From Datnioides undecimradiatus (taxonomy: Eukaryota > Chordata > Actinopteri > Lobotiformes > Datnioididae): a stretch of DNA of 64,000 nucleotides. Made by a program: the position numbers and the translations under genes. Below the pieces are notes generated by a model. It was not told where the DNA came from. It did not search any database and was given only the letters and a program-made list of their open reading frames with translations. This document shows positions 61,001-64,000 of the stretch, in pieces (position 1 is the first letter of the stretch; the number at the start of each line of letters is the position of its first letter). Location: NCBI GenBank assembly GCA_008933995.1, contig WARS01000011.1, forward strand, positions 15,378,016 through 15,442,015, read 5' to 3'.

Positions 61001-64000
61001 GTGGATGGAAACCAACGACTCTCAGTTAAGGAAGCTTAAATTTATAATAAATATTCCTAATGTTGTCTATGTTCGGTGCGTGTTACATAACAGTCTCTTT
61101 CTAAAATGCCTTTCAGATCACACTTAAACCCTCAAATCAGTCCAATCAAAAAGCACAATAACTTTTAGTGGTTCTGCGTAACCTACACCATGAGCTGCAC
61201 CCAAAATAAAATCCTTTGAAATGGCGTAATCCATAACTTTTATTGACCTCTGCGTTGCAACAAAGTCAACAGGTGTCTGGCACAACCTGTTTTTGATCCA
61301 AATACTTAAGTCACAGTTTCACAATACTGTGACTGATGTGGTGAAATGCTCTACAGCAGAGAGTTATCAGGAAATCAGTAAAATCTGGTGAAGACCGACT
61401 ATTTCGCAACACTTGCTAATAAAATGCATTTTGTCATTTGCTTTTTTTGGCTTGAGAACATTTGCATGAGAGCGCTTCTTCCAAACACACTGTGAGTTCA
61501 GACAGACAATGGTCTCAGCATCTGGCAAAACAATCACTCAACAGTCCCTGTTATTGATCAGTGACAAACAATCCCATCAAACCATCAGCGTGCGTATTAA
61601 AGTGTGTTCCCTACGAGAAAAGGATAATTCATTGCAGTTTCCAATTTATATAGGCAGAAAGACAGTTATTGTCAAGCACATGCTGAATTTCACGCACTCT
61701 TGACGAAAATCATCAGAAAATGACCCCAGATAGTTTTGGCAAATGCCTGTAAAAAGAGTAATAATTCAGGCTTTGTTGGACAGATTTACTATATTCTCAT
61801 GGAACATTCAGCAGGCAAGCACATCAGCTACCAAACTGCTGATAGACGAGAGGCTTCATCAAAACCAGATTTTTCATTCGTAGCCAAATTTCAGTTTCGT
61901 CATCGATCTTCACCAGGGTTCTGTTAGTGATCAGGAACAAAAGCTTAAAAGAAAGCGACAGATGAGTTTTTGTTCTGCAGGATTATCTAAACTCGGTGGC
62001 AAATTTCATATCTGATCCAATTTCCAGCAAGAATACTTTTAAAACTTAATTCAGAGGGAGTTTCTTGGGTGTGCATGGTGTTGTACAGCAGAACTTATTA
62101 AGTTACCCAACTGCCCATTCAATAACCCCCTTGGTTATCCAATCATAGCCTTAGCAACGGTCACCAGGCACAGCAAGTCTGTCGAGCTTTAGACTTCTCC
62201 GCGTTGAAATAGCACGCATGTTGTAAGAGCGCCATTCGCCATTTAAAGATTGTTGGGTGATGGTTTTTCTTCCTGGCCTTTCCAAAACCAAAAACACAAG
62301 AACTAAAGTGTGAAGAGTGGACAGAACAGTGCGTTTATCTGCTCTGATGTGAGCTGAAATCTCTCCATCTAATCTCTACCCATCTTACTGGAGTAAGCCT
62401 GACCTCCAAATCAGCACAGCACGTCTTTAACCAATTACAGTAGAGTTACAGGTTATGTATAAAAACTTTTACTGCTTATTCTAATTTAACTTCCCCGAAA
62501 CCCCAGCCAACATTACCCAAGATGACGTTACATTTGACAAACGTGCTTAAAAAGCCTTTAATGGTATTCTTGAAAAGTTAAAAGTGAAAACATATGACAA
62601 CAAACAGCTGCATAGGCTAAGAAGCCAAACTTGATTATGATGGATTGAAAAGATCATGAAATAAGGGGTTTGCACTGTAATGCAACAGCAGTGCTCTTTA
62701 TATACGTTCAAGTCTTCTCCAAGGTTCATCAGCTGCTGAGGAGGCTGACTTTAGCTCAGTGCATGCAGCTTTAGACTCGATCTTTAAGCATGCTAATTCA
62801 ATACTTTTAAAGATTCATGCACTACAGTGGAACGTTTGGCAGACCTAGGAACAGTAACTTAGGGGGGCGGGTCTTAGAAAACTGCCATTTCTCACTTGAT
62901 GTATTCAATACAGTCGTTCTACAGAAGCAACAGAGGGTCACTTATTACATTCTTGGTCAAACCTCAGGCAATTATGAGTTACCCAGCAAAGAAAAACATG
63001 TATATTATTTCAAGTGATGCATTTCATTACTGGGCCCCCCTCCGGCATCAAGAGTAATGAACTTGAATGTGATAGACTTTTACGTAGAGGCCCCGCACTC
63101 CAGTGTAAAGTAATTATTATTTGTTTTACACTGGACAAAGTGACCACAGAATGTTTCCTGAAGTGGTTGGTGAATTTGAATTGCACTGCGTTTTTACATG
63201 TCACATCAACAAGTTCAGGCAGTAAAACTATTAGGTTCTTTCTGCACTAGTAGTTTTTCTAAAGATCATTTTTGGATAAGTAAATAGAAACTTTAAAAGG
63301 CACTTACCAGCATTTATGGACTAATAAAACAATTTCCTATAGAAGTCCTGTAGACGTCTGCTGCACCCTTGCATGTCTGTATAATTTGCTCTTGATCTGG
63401 GAGAGGGTTTAAAAGTTAAACGTTTTGGAGATTGTTTTACAGTGACAGTATGCAGGACTGTCAGCACATGATGCTGCATGTGAACACAACTCTCAGTGCA
63501 CATTGTGTGTGGACAGACAGATGATCTGCAGTCTGTTTCTTTTACTGTCAGATAAAAGGCCAAACTAAGTGGAAACATGCCTCAGATGACGAAAAGGACA
63601 CCAACCTGGCATGCCATCCTCTTCACCTATACTCCCTCTTAATCCCTGCCTGCTCAAGTCAAGCATCATTCCAGATGAGTTGTCTGGAGGAGACAGGAGC
63701 TGTCTTCAGTGCAATGGTGCTACAAGTGCAGGACGCAGTTTAAGAGTTTACCTTTTAGGTCCGCTTCATCAGGAGGATTTTATGCCTCTTTCTTTCCTGT
63801 GTCTCCTGCACAAAGTCAATTTACCCTCATTTGTATGATGATTGAACACTGGTTGTGCCGAATGCACTCAAGAAAAGAGCAACAGAGACATTTAATATGG
63901 TTAAAGTTGGATTCGAACTGGGCTTTTCTTGGGTCTTTCTTCCACTCCTACGAAAGGCTGAGCCCCACAGGCAATGCAAATTTATGATATTGTGAGTTTG

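Larger units (their letters stand above)
51817..64000. other. intergenic region to the right edge (12.2 kb)
   Basis: No exon recognised. Contains the MITE at 54.3 kb, the LINE/SINE tail at 56.0 kb, a TG/G-run and an enhancer-like block next to the LINE. Open frames here are all short and lack domains. Confidence 0.65.

Noticed and set aside
1-64000. Search by eye for a let-7i-type microRNA, which lies near PPM1H in human
   Set aside because: No TGAGGTAGTAG-type mature sequence was noticed on either strand. In human it lies past the 3' end of PPM1H, which here is left of the window.

Overview
This is vertebrate nuclear DNA, most likely from a teleost fish. It is AT-rich and mostly non-coding, and genes are split by GT-AG introns. 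Dinucleotide microsatellites are abundant. The transposon remnants are of fish type: an L2-like LINE with a TTGAA-type tail, hAT pieces, and Tc1-like palindromic MITEs flanked by TA. No bacterial operon, CRISPR array, rRNA or tRNA gene was seen. Three protein-coding genes can be supported, all on the minus strand.

Left part (1 to about 16.5 kb): the first three coding exons of ppm1h, a PP2C-family Ser/Thr phosphatase. They lie at 16282-16050, 6982-6817 and 4752-4396, with matching splice phases, and the rest of the gene continues past the left edge. The introns hold a non-autonomous hAT element, a Tc1-like MITE, microsatellites and blocks that look like conserved non-coding DNA. A 141-bp near-identical copy of the 3' part of exon 1, including its splice donor, lies 3.7 kb upstream at 19700-19840. 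It carries an in-frame ATG at its junction.

Middle (31.2 to 33.2 kb): a complete two-exon arginine vasotocin/vasopressin V1a-type receptor (avpr1a), 410 aa. PPM1H and AVPR1A are also neighbours on human chromosome 12q14, so this is an ancient linkage. Flanking DNA is intergenic, with a decayed hAT transposon at 34.9-35.7 kb and several candidate regulatory blocks.

Right part (46.8 to 49.0 kb): the most unusual gene, a single-coding-exon 416-aa protein. An N-terminal TLR-like TIR domain is joined to a two-transmembrane segment whose sequence and layout resemble TMEM268 (DUF4481). It appears to have its own TATA box, a 5' non-coding exon, a good donor/acceptor pair and a five-codon upstream ORF whose stop overlaps the main ATG. 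It could be a membrane-anchored innate-immune adaptor or regulator that entered the PPM1H-AVPR1A neighbourhood. The remainder (49-64 kb) is intergenic and holds an L2-like LINE 3' fragment, a second LINE/SINE 3' tail, a short Tc1-like MITE, microsatellites and possible enhancers.

The genes do not form a pathway. The region reads as a conserved vertebrate gene pair plus a possible lineage-restricted TIR gene. Homology statements rest on recognition from memory, without database searches.
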